Assembly: GCF_001270265.1 (NCBI RefSeq)
Contig: NZ_LGAP01000001.1
Span: 744,001-808,000 of the forward strand
DNA: 64,000 nt
Source: Ensifer adhaerens
GTDB lineage: Bacteria; Pseudomonadota; Alphaproteobacteria; Rhizobiales; Rhizobiaceae
Direction of reading: 5' to 3'
Notes under the pieces: generated by a model
The model's input: only the letters and a program-made list of their open reading frames with translations
What the model was told of the DNA's origin: nothing
Databases searched by the model: none
Shown: piece after piece, positions 1-7,995 of the stretch
Position numbering within the stretch: position 1 is the stretch's first letter
How the letters are laid out: every line of letters begins with the position of its first letter
Position numbers and translations under genes: made by a program

Positions 1-131
1 AGGCAATGCCGGCAGGGCACGCCATCGCCGTCGGATATGTGCCGTTCCGGCGGGTTGCCATAGGCATCTTTTCCACCTTGTCTGAGGCGCTCGGCCTGAT
101 CGGTGGACATCGGGATATAGCGCAAGGCCAT
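1..131 (-). CDS. DUF1203 family protein, N-terminal part only
   Basis: The reading frame opens with ATG at 131 and runs off the left edge of the window. The visible start (MALRYIPMSTDQAERLRQ) and the following stretch with SDGDGVPCRHCL look like the conserved N-terminus of DUF1203 proteins, a short family of unknown function common in Proteobacteria. Only about 43 codons are visible, so the C-terminal half cannot be judged. It points the same way as the acetyltransferase and sulfurtransferase genes to its right but is separated from them by about 90 bp. Confidence 0.6.
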   Translation of the reverse strand, partial: MALRYIPMSTDQAERLRQGGKDAYGNPPERHISDGDGVPCRHC

Positions 132-222
132 GGTGCATCTCCAGATCGTTTGGGATCATTCGACACACACTGTGCTCCGACCGATGCCGTGGCGACACCC
201 GGAACTTGCCAATGCACTGAGG

Positions 223-786
223 TCAGAGATTTTTCGCGAAGGCCAGCAGCTCTTCGTCCGTCAGTGGCTCGATGGTCGCTTCGCGGGTAGCGACAGGCGA
301 GAATCCGAATTGCTGATAGAGCTGGAGCGCACGCGGGTGATCGAGATTGTTCGTCGTCACCGTTACCTTGCTCGGATTTAGCGTCCAGGCGGCAAACAGC
401 GTTTGCAGCAGGAACCATTTTCCAAGGCCAAGCCCCAGGGCATGCTCCATCAAGCCGAAATGGGTGAGCTCGACGACGTCGTCCGCGGCCTGGTGGAGCT
501 CGAAAAAGCCGGCAGGTGCGCCGTTGACGTAGAGCACGGTGACGCTTGTGCGTTTGTCGGCAAGCAGTGCAGCCAATTTTTCGTCGCTCATGCGGATGCG
601 ATCGGCCCAGTGCCAGCGTTTGCCGACGCGCAGATAGAGGAACCTGTAGTAGTTGAGCGGGATGTCGGACACACGCAGGATTGCGGTATGGATGTTGACG
701 GGCATCGGCAAGCTCTGCTTGGGCGGTGCCGTCATTTCCAGTTCGGTGACATGCGCGGTCACGGAGGCGAGCTTGGGAGGGCGCAT
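223..786 (-). CDS. GNAT family N-acetyltransferase
   Basis: This 187-residue protein has the GNAT layout: a central beta strand (VTVLYVNGAPAGFFEL), an acetyl-CoA loop region (HALGLGLGKWFLLQTLF) and the C-terminal segment ALQLYQQFGFSPV that is typical of the family. It probably transfers an acetyl group to a small molecule or protein amine; the substrate cannot be read from sequence. It starts 4 bp after the sseA stop codon, so the two are very likely co-transcribed. An in-frame Met about 17 codons in is an alternative start. Confidence 0.8.
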   Translation of the reverse strand: MRPPKLASVTAHVTELEMTAPPKQSLPMPVNIHTAILRVSDIPLNYYRFLYLRVGKRWHWADRIRMSDEKLAALLADKRTSVTVLYVNGAPAGFFELHQAADDVVELTHFGLMEHALGLGLGKWFLLQTLFAAWTLNPSKVTVTTNNLDHPRALQLYQQFGFSPVATREATIEPLTDEELLAFAKNL

Positions 787-790
787 GATA

Positions 791-1645
791 TCACTCGCTG
801 CCGGTCACAACGGCGGTATCCGCGCGGCCACCCCATTCGGACCAGGAGCCGTCGTAGAGCGTATTGTCGGTATGGCCGAGGGATTGTAGCGCAAGCGTGA
901 TGATCGCCGCCGTGACGCCTGAGCCGCAGGTCGTCACCACGGGCTTGGAAAGATCGATGCCGGCATCGGCAAACGTCTTGCGCAGCGTATCGAGATCTTT
1001 GAACTTGCCGTTCTCGGAGAAAATGCCGGAAGGCAGGCTGTGTGCGCCCGGCATGTGGCCCGAGCGCATTCCTGCACGCGGCTCCGGTTCTTCACCGAGG
1101 AAGCGCCCGGCGCCCCGCGCATCGGCAATCTGGATCGTGCCGGACTGGACGATGTCCTTCATGCGCTCGAATGACGTTACCGCCGAGGGCGTGAACGTGA
1201 CGTTGAACGTGACGGGCCTGGGCGAGGGCACTTTTGACGTCACCGGGCGTCCATCCTTCTTCCAACCGTCCATGCCGCCATCGAGCACATAGACGTTCTT
1301 GGCGCCCATGATGCGCAACATCCACCAGACGCGCGGCGCCGTCATGATGCCCGGGCCGTCATAAACGACGATCGTATCGCTCTCGCTGACACCGAGCGCA
1401 CCGACGGCCTTGGCGAAGGCCTCCGGCGTGGGCAGCGTATGCGGCAGGCCGCTGGTGTGATCGGCGATCGTATCCTGGTCGAAGAACACGGCACCGGGAA
1501 TGTGGCCGGCGTCGTATTCCGCTTTCGGGTTCCTGTTCTGCGCCGGCAAATACCAGGCGGCATCGAGGATGCGAATGGAGGGATCGTCGAGCCGCTGCAA
1601 CAACCAGTCCGGAGAAACGACGAAGGCGCTTTTGCTGTTGGTCAT
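791..1645 (-). CDS. sseA: 3-mercaptopyruvate sulfurtransferase (two-domain rhodanese)
   Basis: A 284-residue tandem rhodanese protein. The N-terminal half carries the inactive domain (WYLPAQNRNPKAEYDAGHIPGAVFFD). The C-terminal half carries the catalytic loop CGSGVT with the active cysteine near residue 240. The CG(S/T)GVT loop is the signature of 3-mercaptopyruvate sulfurtransferases, as opposed to thiosulfate-specific rhodaneses (CRKGVT). The enzyme moves sulfur from mercaptopyruvate, a cysteine breakdown product, to thiols or cyanide in the cytoplasm. It lies in a minus-strand run with cysteine synthase and an alanyl-tRNA editing protein, a sulfur and amino-acid theme. Confidence 0.9.
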   Translation of the reverse strand: MTNSKSAFVVSPDWLLQRLDDPSIRILDAAWYLPAQNRNPKAEYDAGHIPGAVFFDQDTIADHTSGLPHTLPTPEAFAKAVGALGVSESDTIVVYDGPGIMTAPRVWWMLRIMGAKNVYVLDGGMDGWKKDGRPVTSKVPSPRPVTFNVTFTPSAVTSFERMKDIVQSGTIQIADARGAGRFLGEEPEPRAGMRSGHMPGAHSLPSGIFSENGKFKDLDTLRKTFADAGIDLSKPVVTTCGSGVTAAIITLALQSLGHTDNTLYDGSWSEWGGRADTAVVTGSE

Positions 1646-1660
1646 GGTCGTATCTCCTGT

Positions 1661-2410
1661 TCAGATTGCCTGGCGGTCGTCTTGCGCGCCGAAGCGGATG
1701 CGGAAGCGGCGGTTTTCCTTACCCTTCTTCTCGATCTTGGCGATGTGGATCGCACCGACTTCCTGCGTTTCGGACACATGGGTGCCGCCGCAGGGTTGGC
1801 TGTCAATGGCTGAATTTTCGCCGATGCAGACAAGGCTGACGCGACCAAGGCCGACGGGCGGGCGGACGTTCTTCGATTTGACGATTCCGGGGTTGGCTGC
1901 AAGCTCCTCGTCGGTGATCCACTGCAGATAGACCGGGTGGTTCTCGTCGATAAGCTTCTTTAGCGCCGCCGTCACTTCGTCCTTGTCGATCGTTTCGCTC
2001 ATGTCGAAGTCGACGCGGCTTTCGTCTTCGCCGACGGCTGCGCCGGTGATCGGGAAGGAACAGACCACGGAGAGCAGATGGCAGGCCGTGTGCATGCGCA
2101 TCAGCCGGTAGCGGCGCGGCCAGTCGATATGCAGGACCAGCTTTTCGCCGACGGCTGGAGCGGACTGTCCCTCCGCCGGCACATGGATGATGATGTCCTT
2201 CGTGGCGCCGTGGCGTGCAACCGCAATGTCGATGCGGCTGCCATCGCTGCGCTCCAGGAAACCGCTATCGCCCGGCTGCCCACCCGACGTGGCGTAGAAG
2301 CAGGTCTGATCAAGCTCGATCCCGCCATCCTCCAGAATTCCGGTTACGCTTGCTTCGCAAGTCGAGAGGTAGAAATCTTCGCGGAAGAGGGCAGTCACGG
2401 TCTTGGTCAT
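1661..2410 (-). CDS. Alanyl-tRNA editing protein (AlaX type)
   Basis: A 249-residue free-standing editing domain related to the second half of alanyl-tRNA synthetase. The four metal-binding residues are visible: HTACH (His107 and His111) and CGGTH (Cys207 and His211). AlaX proteins hydrolyse Ser or Gly mischarged on tRNA-Ala. The region before residue 100 (SGGQPGDSG) matches the conserved glycine-rich part of the fold. It sits 15 bp upstream of sseA and 8 bp after cysK in the same direction, consistent with one transcript. Confidence 0.88.
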   Translation of the reverse strand: MTKTVTALFREDFYLSTCEASVTGILEDGGIELDQTCFYATSGGQPGDSGFLERSDGSRIDIAVARHGATKDIIIHVPAEGQSAPAVGEKLVLHIDWPRRYRLMRMHTACHLLSVVCSFPITGAAVGEDESRVDFDMSETIDKDEVTAALKKLIDENHPVYLQWITDEELAANPGIVKSKNVRPPVGLGRVSLVCIGENSAIDSQPCGGTHVSETQEVGAIHIAKIEKKGKENRRFRIRFGAQDDRQAI

Positions 2411-2418
2411 CGCAAATC

Positions 2419-3459
2419 TTATCCGACTGATTCGTATGGAACGGTGATGCTTGAAGACCCCTTCAACCAGGCCGGTACAGGCAGGCCCTTCGAGGCCAGG
2501 AAGTCCGGGTTGAAGAGTTTCGATTGATAGCGGTTACCATAGTCGCAAAGGATCGTCACGATCGTATGTCCCGGACCGAGCTCCTTGGCGAGCCGAACGG
2601 CGCCGGCAATGTTGATACCCGTCGACCCGCCGACGCAAATGCCTTCGCGTTCGATCAGGTCGAAGACCAGCGGCACAGCCTCGGCATCGGAGATCTGGTA
2701 GGAAAAGTCCGGCGTGAAACCTTCGAGATTGGCGGTGATGCGGCCCTGGCCAATGCCCTCGGTGATGGAGCTTCCACTCGCCTTCAACTCTCCGTGCGCG
2801 TAGTAATTGTAGAGTGCCGCACCGTCCGGATCGGCAAGACCGATCTTGATCGCAGGGTTTTTCGCCCGCAGGCCTTGTGCCACGCCGGCAAGCGTACCGC
2901 CAGAACCGACCGCGCAGATGAAGCCGTCTACCTTGCCGTCCGTATCACGCCAGATTTCGGGGGCCGTGGTCGCGACGTGGGCGTCACGGTTGGCGACATT
3001 GTCGAACTGGTTTGCCCAGATGGCGCCATTCGGCTCTGTCTTTGCGAGTTCAGCAGCCAGGCGCCCGGAGATCTTCACGTAGTTGTTCGGGTTCTTGTAG
3101 GGCACAGCCGGTACTTCGACGAGCTCTGCTCCAAGAAGACGCAGCGCATCCTTCTTTTCCTGGCTCTGGGTTTCCGGAATGACGATCACGGTCCGATACC
3201 CTAGCGCCTGGCCGACGAGGGCAAGGCCGATGCCGGTGTTGCCCGCCGTGCCTTCGACGATGACGCCGCCTGGTTTCAGCTGTCCGGCCTTCTCCGCCTC
3301 TCGGATGATCCAGAGTGCGGCACGATCCTTCACCGATTGTCCTGGGTTGAGGAATTCCGCCTTGCCGAGGATCGTGCAGCCGGTTGCCTCGGATACGGTC
3401 TTCAGCCGGATCAGGGGCGTATTGCCGATTGCTTCAAGAACGGACGGAAGAATGGCCAT
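2419..3459 (-). CDS. cysK: Cysteine synthase (O-acetylserine sulfhydrylase)
   Basis: A 346-residue PLP-dependent fold-type II enzyme. The lysine that binds PLP is in NPGQSVKDRA (Lys44). The phosphate-binding segment EGTAGNTGIGLA and the glycine-rich loop AVGSGGTLAG follow in the expected order. It makes cysteine from O-acetylserine and sulfide. It is about 30 residues longer at the C-terminus than the short CysK/CysM forms, and the loop reads NPGQSVKDR rather than NPGGSVKDR. A cystathionine beta-synthase-like relative cannot be fully excluded. It is the first gene of the minus-strand run cysK-alaX-sseA-GNAT. Confidence 0.85.
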   Translation of the reverse strand: MAILPSVLEAIGNTPLIRLKTVSEATGCTILGKAEFLNPGQSVKDRAALWIIREAEKAGQLKPGGVIVEGTAGNTGIGLALVGQALGYRTVIVIPETQSQEKKDALRLLGAELVEVPAVPYKNPNNYVKISGRLAAELAKTEPNGAIWANQFDNVANRDAHVATTAPEIWRDTDGKVDGFICAVGSGGTLAGVAQGLRAKNPAIKIGLADPDGAALYNYYAHGELKASGSSITEGIGQGRITANLEGFTPDFSYQISDAEAVPLVFDLIEREGICVGGSTGINIAGAVRLAKELGPGHTIVTILCDYGNRYQSKLFNPDFLASKGLPVPAWLKGSSSITVPYESVG

Positions 3460-3779
3460 TTGCAGAACCTCGTGCTTGAGAACGGCCGCCGAAGCTGGCC
3501 GCGTTACCGAAGAAAAACGCCGAGTGGCCGGCGAACGTTGAGAACGATGCCGGATCGCCGAAATATTGGCGTGTTTTCGGCTCAGCCTGTTTCCCAGGCA
3601 AGAAATAGCGTTTCACCGCTGCCCTGTCCCGAACAAAAAACGTCTTCAAGGGGAAAGCTTAGGGTTGAGGCCGCTCTGGGTGTGCGCTGGTTATTGGAGG
3701 GGATTGGTCTGGGCCGGGCATGTCGTTGTCTGGCCCCTTGAGTGGAGCGTTCACACGGGTGCGCGCCGAGGTGTAGGCA
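3460..3779. other. Divergent intergenic region, cysK/SDR
   Basis: About 320 bp lie between two divergent start codons and should hold both promoters. I see no convincing ORF, riboswitch or terminator. No -10/-35 pair stands out enough to call. Confidence 0.5.
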
Positions 3780-4622
3780 ATGAGTATGCACAGGACGAAT
3801 TCCGGACATGGGTTGGCATGGGTAACGGGCGCGAGTTCGGGAATAGGTCGAGCGCTGGCACGGAGGTTGGTGCGAGATGGCTATTCGGTGGTCGTCACTT
3901 CCAGAAATCACGCCAAATTGGTGGCCTTGCAACAGGAGGCTGCCGCCGACGGTCGTATCATCGTTCTCGATGGTGATGTCACCGATCCGCAGGACATGGA
4001 GCGTGTGCTCGCATCGATCGAATACGACCATGGTGATTTGTCGCTGGCCGTGTTTACTGCGGATGTAACGATCCCGGTGCGAGGTGATGATCTGCATCGC
4101 GAGGCATTTGAGCGCAGCTTTGCGGTCAATGTGAACGGTGTCGTCAACTGTCTGCTGCCGGCTGTGGCCCACATGAAGGCCAGGGGGCATGGCCATATCG
4201 CCATCGTGTCGGGGGCTGCCGGTTATGGCGGATTGCCTGGCAACGCTGCCTATGGCGCCACGAAGGCGGCTCTCATCAACATGGCAGAGAGCCTGAAGTT
4301 CGATCTGGACCGGATCGGCATTCGCCTGCAAGTGATCAGCCCGGGGCTCGTCGACGCGACCGGCTCGGCTCGCCTCGGATTTCCAGGACCCGACGCGATC
4401 AGCGCTGATGAGGCTGCCGGACACATCGTTGCTGGCCTGAAGACGAAGCATTTCGAAATCAGCTTGTCGAAACGATCGAACGCCGTGGCAAAGCTATCAC
4501 GATGGCTGCCCTACGGTGCCTACTTCGCGCTGGTAGACCGACTAACCCGGCAAAGGGTGGAGGGGCCATTATCGCCAGCCAAGCCCGCGAGCACCACAGA
4601 GCGGCCACATCAGGCCGTGTGA
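3780..4622 (+). CDS. Short-chain dehydrogenase/reductase (SDR)
   Basis: A 280-residue classical SDR. The nucleotide-binding motif TGASSGIG is near residue 16, the catalytic Ser is in IVSGAAGYGG, and the YxxxK motif is in AAYGATKAAL. The basic residues after the glycine motif (TSRNHAKL) suggest a preference for NADP(H). The substrate is unknown. Its 3' end overlaps the convergent SMR gene by 13 bp. Confidence 0.85.
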   Translation: MSMHRTNSGHGLAWVTGASSGIGRALARRLVRDGYSVVVTSRNHAKLVALQQEAAADGRIIVLDGDVTDPQDMERVLASIEYDHGDLSLAVFTADVTIPVRGDDLHREAFERSFAVNVNGVVNCLLPAVAHMKARGHGHIAIVSGAAGYGGLPGNAAYGATKAALINMAESLKFDLDRIGIRLQVISPGLVDATGSARLGFPGPDAISADEAAGHIVAGLKTKHFEISLSKRSNAVAKLSRWLPYGAYFALVDRLTRQRVEGPLSPAKPASTTERPHQAV

Positions 4623-4936
4623 AGCACCAGGACTGCGCCGAAGATCAAGGCGAGGCCGACCCAGCCGATCGGCTTGAGCTTTTGACCGAAAAGCAGGCGG
4701 CCGCAGATGGCCGTGCCGAAAATCCCGGTCGCGCCGAGAACGGCATAGGCAATCGCAAGTTCCATGCCCTTAACCGCTTCTGCGAGGAAGGCGAAAGCGG
4801 CAAGCACCAGAACGATCGAAAGCGCCCCCCAGCCGCGGCGTGCAAAGCCATTCGATTTCGTTGAGGCGAGATTGGCCGCGACGTCGAGGACGCCGGCAAT
4901 GACGGCAAAGATGAAGTAAAGGCTAGGCGCACTCAT
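4610..4936 (-). CDS. Small multidrug resistance (SMR) family transporter subunit
   Basis: A 108-residue protein with four predicted membrane helices and the SMR core (AEAVKGMELAIAYAVLGATGIFGTA cut into two helices by the conserved glycine). The ATG at 4936 is preferred over one 17 codons upstream because it begins at the first helix and overlaps the partner gene by only 14 bp. Paired SMR genes usually act together as an antiparallel heterodimer (EmrE/MdtIJ family) that exports cations or polyamines by proton antiport. The membrane Glu of helix 1 expected in drug-exporting members is not evident here (VIAGVLDVAANLAST has Asp), which suggests division of labour with the partner. Confidence 0.78.
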   Translation of the reverse strand: MSAPSLYFIFAVIAGVLDVAANLASTKSNGFARRGWGALSIVLVLAAFAFLAEAVKGMELAIAYAVLGATGIFGTAICGRLLFGQKLKPIGWVGLALIFGAVLVLHTA

Positions 4937-5294
4937 CGACGATGCCCTCTGCGGCGGAAGCTTCCTCGTCACGGTGCTCGCCCGCATTGACGAGCAGGAT
5001 GCCGGCGACCGCCATCGACAGGCCCAGCATTTCCCGGCTGGTCAGCACATGGCCAAACACGAACACCGAAACAAGCGTGATGATCGCGACCCCGGACCCT
5101 TCCCAGATGGCATAGGCAACGCCGACGGAAATGGTCTTCACGGCCTTTGCGAGGAAAACGTAGGAGAGCGCGATGGAGACGTACATCACCACGTGACCGA
5201 TATAGGAGCCATTGGCGGATGCGACCTTCATTGCCGTCAGGCCCGCCACTTCAGTCGCGATGGCAAGCGCCAGGAAAAACCATGCGAGGCGCAT
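4923..5294 (-). CDS. SMR family transporter subunit with canonical membrane glutamate
   Basis: A 123-residue four-helix SMR protein. Helix 1 contains the proton- and substrate-binding glutamate in ALAIATEVAGLTAMK, and helix 3 contains YAIWEGSGVAI, the family signature. The C-terminus has an acidic cytoplasmic tail (EHRDEEASAAEG). It overlaps the downstream SMR gene by 14 bp, which strongly supports translational coupling and a two-component transporter. The substrate is unknown. Confidence 0.85.
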   Translation of the reverse strand: MRLAWFFLALAIATEVAGLTAMKVASANGSYIGHVVMYVSIALSYVFLAKAVKTISVGVAYAIWEGSGVAIITLVSVFVFGHVLTSREMLGLSMAVAGILLVNAGEHRDEEASAAEGIVDECA

Positions 5295-5375
5295 GAGGAA
5301 CCTTCAAGAAGAAATCTGGATCGGTTGCCTAATAGGCGTTGTCGGGCGATCGGTAAAGCCTGCCGCGGCGGCGGC

Positions 5376-6629
5376 TTACTCGAAGACGATCTGGCGGACA
5401 TCGATATTTCGTGCACGGAAGCCGGCTTCGCAGTAGTAGAAGTAGAATTCCCACAGGCGCTTGAAACGCAGATCGAAACCCAGTGGCTCGAGCTTGCTCC
5501 ACACCGACCAGAAGCGCTGCCGCCATTCGCCGAGCGTGCGGGCGTAGTCGCCACCGAAGCCGAAATCATTGATCATGCGCAGACCGACGTTGCGCCCGAG
5601 ATCGACCAGGTGCTCGCGCGTCGGCAGCATGCCGCCGGGGAAAACGTACTTCTGGATGAAGTCCGGATTGGACCGGTATTCCTCATAGGCTTCCGGCTTG
5701 ATCGTGATGATCTGCAGGCCGGCCTTGCCGCCCTGCTTCAGGCAGCGCTTCAATTGCGAGAAATAGGTCGACCAGAATTTTTCGCCAACCGCTTCGAACA
5801 TCTCAATCGAGACGATTCGGTCGTAAAGACCTTTCTCCTCGCGATAGTCCTGGAACTTCAGCTCGACGCGGTCGGCGATGCCGGCCTTGCGCATGCGTTC
5901 GCGGGCAAAGGCGAGTTGCTCGCGACTGATGGTCAGGCCGGTGACCTTGCAGCCGATCTCGATCGCGGCAAATTCTGCAAAACCGCCCCAGCCGCAGCCG
6001 ATTTCAAGCACGTGGTCGCCCGGCCGCAGATTCGTTGCCTCGGCCAGTGCTCGATACTTGGCGGTCTGGGCCGACTGTAGATCGTTGGCGCCGCTTGCAT
6101 AAAGCGCTGACGAATAGGTCATGCTCGGGTCGAGCCACTCACGGTAGAAGGCGTTGCCCAGGTCATAATGGGCGGAGATGTTGCGCTGGGCACCCGTCCT
6201 GGTGTTGGCATTGCGCCAGTGGAGGAATTTTTCCACCAGCCGCATCAGACCGCGCGCCCGGTTCGGGAATCTGTTGCCGATGTCTGCGTTGACAAGGAAA
6301 AGTTCGAGGAACGCGCCGACGTCGGGGCTGTCCCAATCGCCATCGATATAGCTTTCCGCAGCGCCGATGGTGCCGCCGGTGATTGCCCGGTGCGGAAGAT
6401 TCCAGTTGTTCAGCGTCACGGCGGCGCACGGCCCCGGCACCTTTCCCTTGACCAGCAGTCGGCGGCCATTGGGCAGCACAAGCGCCAGCGCGCCGGCCTC
6501 GAGGTGAACGAGGCCGCGCAGCACCATCTGGGCCTTGAGCGGAAAGTCCTTCAGCACCTGTGAGAGATTTTCAGTCGAAAGGAGCTCGGCGTTGTCGAAA
6601 TCGGCAAAGCAGGCTTCTGTGTCATGCAT
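5376..6629 (-). CDS. cfa: Cyclopropane-fatty-acyl-phospholipid synthase
   Basis: A 417-residue SAM-dependent methyltransferase. The SAM motif VLEIGCGWGGF spans residues 207-217. The family signatures SAHYDLGNAFYREWLD and FPGGMLPT are present, as is the N-terminal lipid-binding domain with SYIDGDWDSPD. It adds a methylene bridge to cis double bonds of membrane phospholipids, forming lactobacillic-type lipids, in response to acid or stationary phase in rhizobia. Rhizobia often have two cfa genes, so which paralogue this is cannot be decided. It appears to be a single-gene unit. Confidence 0.9.
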   Translation of the reverse strand: MHDTEACFADFDNAELLSTENLSQVLKDFPLKAQMVLRGLVHLEAGALALVLPNGRRLLVKGKVPGPCAAVTLNNWNLPHRAITGGTIGAAESYIDGDWDSPDVGAFLELFLVNADIGNRFPNRARGLMRLVEKFLHWRNANTRTGAQRNISAHYDLGNAFYREWLDPSMTYSSALYASGANDLQSAQTAKYRALAEATNLRPGDHVLEIGCGWGGFAEFAAIEIGCKVTGLTISREQLAFARERMRKAGIADRVELKFQDYREEKGLYDRIVSIEMFEAVGEKFWSTYFSQLKRCLKQGGKAGLQIITIKPEAYEEYRSNPDFIQKYVFPGGMLPTREHLVDLGRNVGLRMINDFGFGGDYARTLGEWRQRFWSVWSKLEPLGFDLRFKRLWEFYFYYCEAGFRARNIDVRQIVFE

Positions 6630-6734
6630 AAACCACCCTCCGGCAATCGTTGCATCCGTAACGTGAGCCTAGCGATAATCCGGCAAGAGGCCAACCACGG
6701 ATTTGTACCGGCGGCGGTGCGATTGTAGCGATTT

Positions 6735-7080
6735 TTAGGTGGCGTTTCTGATTTCTTGAAACGCGGCCAGCGCGCAAAGGCGTGGTCGACGATGGGGGTA
6801 GGGTAGGTCACCCCAAGCGCGATGCCGGCCGCAGAAAGTGCGGCAGAGGGGGCAGAGAACGGCCGGTGGATATAGGGGCTTCAAGCTCGGCCAATTCCGG
6901 AACGAAGCGCTTCACGTACAGCCCCTCCGGATCGAACTTCTCGCCCTGAAGCACGGGATTGAAGATGCGGAAGAAAGGTGAGGCGTCGGCGCCGGACCCT
7001 GCCACCCACTGCGAGCTGGCGGCGTTCGAGGCCGGGTCTGCGTCCACCAGCGTGTCGCGGAACCATAGCCGCAAAATGAA
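6735..7080 (-). pseudogene. 3' remnant of a deoxyribodipyrimidine photolyase (phrB-like)
   Basis: Three frames together spell the C-terminal end of a photolyase. The first block reads LWFRDTLVDADPASNAAS, then QWVAGSGADASPFFRIFNPV, then QGEKFDPEGLYVKRFVPELA. After a frameshift near 6875 comes YIHRPFSAPSAALSAAG, then LGVTYPTPIVDHAFAR. After a second shift near 6770 comes ALAAFQEIRNAT and a stop at 6735-6737. The N-terminal two thirds, including the chromophore domain, is absent: the sequence before 7080 is a terminator and tRNA-Asn. The gene was therefore truncated and then accumulated frameshifts. Intact members repair UV dimers. Confidence 0.85.
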
Positions 7081-7117
7081 AAAGAGCCATTCGGGCGTTA
7101 CCGCGAATGGCTCTTTT
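7081..7117 (-). terminator. Rho-independent terminator after tRNA-Asn
   Basis: A 12-bp perfect inverted repeat (AAAGAGCCATTC / GAATGGCTCTTT) with a GC-rich loop lies just downstream of tRNA-Asn on the minus strand. On that strand it is followed by a T-rich run. Confidence 0.75.
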
Positions 7118-7123
7118 AGAAAC

Positions 7124-7198
7124 TGGCTCCCCGGGCCGGATTCGAACCGGCGACCTGTCGATTAACAGTCGAATGCTCTACCGCTGAGCTACCAGGGA
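7124..7198 (-). tRNA. tRNA-Asn (GTT)
   Basis: A full cloverleaf on the minus strand. The acceptor stem TCCCTGG pairs with CCGGGGA, and the anticodon loop CTGTTAA gives GTT. The T-loop GGTTCGAATCC is present, with discriminator G and an encoded CCA (complement of 7124-7126). Confidence 0.95.
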
Positions 7199-7347
7199 TC
7201 ATCTGCGCGGTTTGTGTCCTGCAGAAGTGAGGCTGCTAATACAAATGCTTTTCCGATTTGCCAAGCGGTTTTTTCAAAAAAAGTGACAAGTTTTGTTGCG
7301 AGCCTGTGGAGAAGCCCCCAATTGTGGGAAACGCAGCCGGATAGGGA

Positions 7348-7641
7348 ATGATGAATAAAAACAGAAAACAGACGCATTTCGGCATAGATCCGCATACCCG
7401 GCAGATCGTGCTGGGCAAATGGCGCCTTACCCTGCCGGAATCACCCCTGCTGCGCATGCTGGTCGGTGGGCTGTTGGTATTCGGCGGCTTTCTCGGTTTC
7501 CTACCGGTGCTCGGCTTCTGGATGGTGCCTTTGGGACTACTTGTCCTCTCGCATGATATTCCGGCGGTTCGCCGCCTCCGGCGCAGGTTCGCCGTGTGGT
7601 GGGCGCGCCGGCGCAACGGCACGGACGCCTCGAAGAAGTGA
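7348..7641 (+). CDS. Small membrane protein with two predicted helices
   Basis: A 97-residue protein. It has a hydrophilic N-terminus, a hydrophobic hairpin (LLRMLVGGLLVFGGFLGFL, then VLGFWMVPLGLLVLS) and a strongly basic tail (RRLRRRFAVWWARRR). This layout resembles the short PGPGW-type transmembrane proteins, but the PGPGW motif itself is replaced by LPVLGFW. The function is unknown. It begins about 150 bp after tRNA-Asn on the opposite strand and has codon use like its neighbours. Confidence 0.7.
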   Translation: MMNKNRKQTHFGIDPHTRQIVLGKWRLTLPESPLLRMLVGGLLVFGGFLGFLPVLGFWMVPLGLLVLSHDIPAVRRLRRRFAVWWARRRNGTDASKK

Positions 7642-7995
7642 TGATTCTCTTGTGATGGCGGCCCACGTCGATGTGGCGTCGCACTACATGGATGCAGACC
7701 TGTCCGGGCGAGGGAGGGCGAGTCTGGCCTATCGGCTCGTCCACACCGTTTCATGGTGGTGGAGTTTGCTTGGAGGGCAGTTTGCCTTGCCGCCGATAGA
7801 GCTCGTGAACATTGCCGCTGCTTTGCGGTGACGATCTGAGCGTCGCGCCTACGGAGTGAAAAGGCCGTGGATCGTTATGTTCCGTTGCGCCATCCCAAAA
7901 GTCGTGCACTCGAACTCCCGCTTTTGGGCTGTCGTTGAAAACCATTCGGCAACGGATCGGCAGCATAATGCCGGCCGGATCAAGGATGGGACAGA
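7642..7995. other. Intergenic region without recognised content
   Basis: About 350 bp between the small membrane protein and the nuclease-like gene. Open frames here are short and lack family resemblance. The last part should hold the promoter and leader of the nuclease-like gene. Confidence 0.4.
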
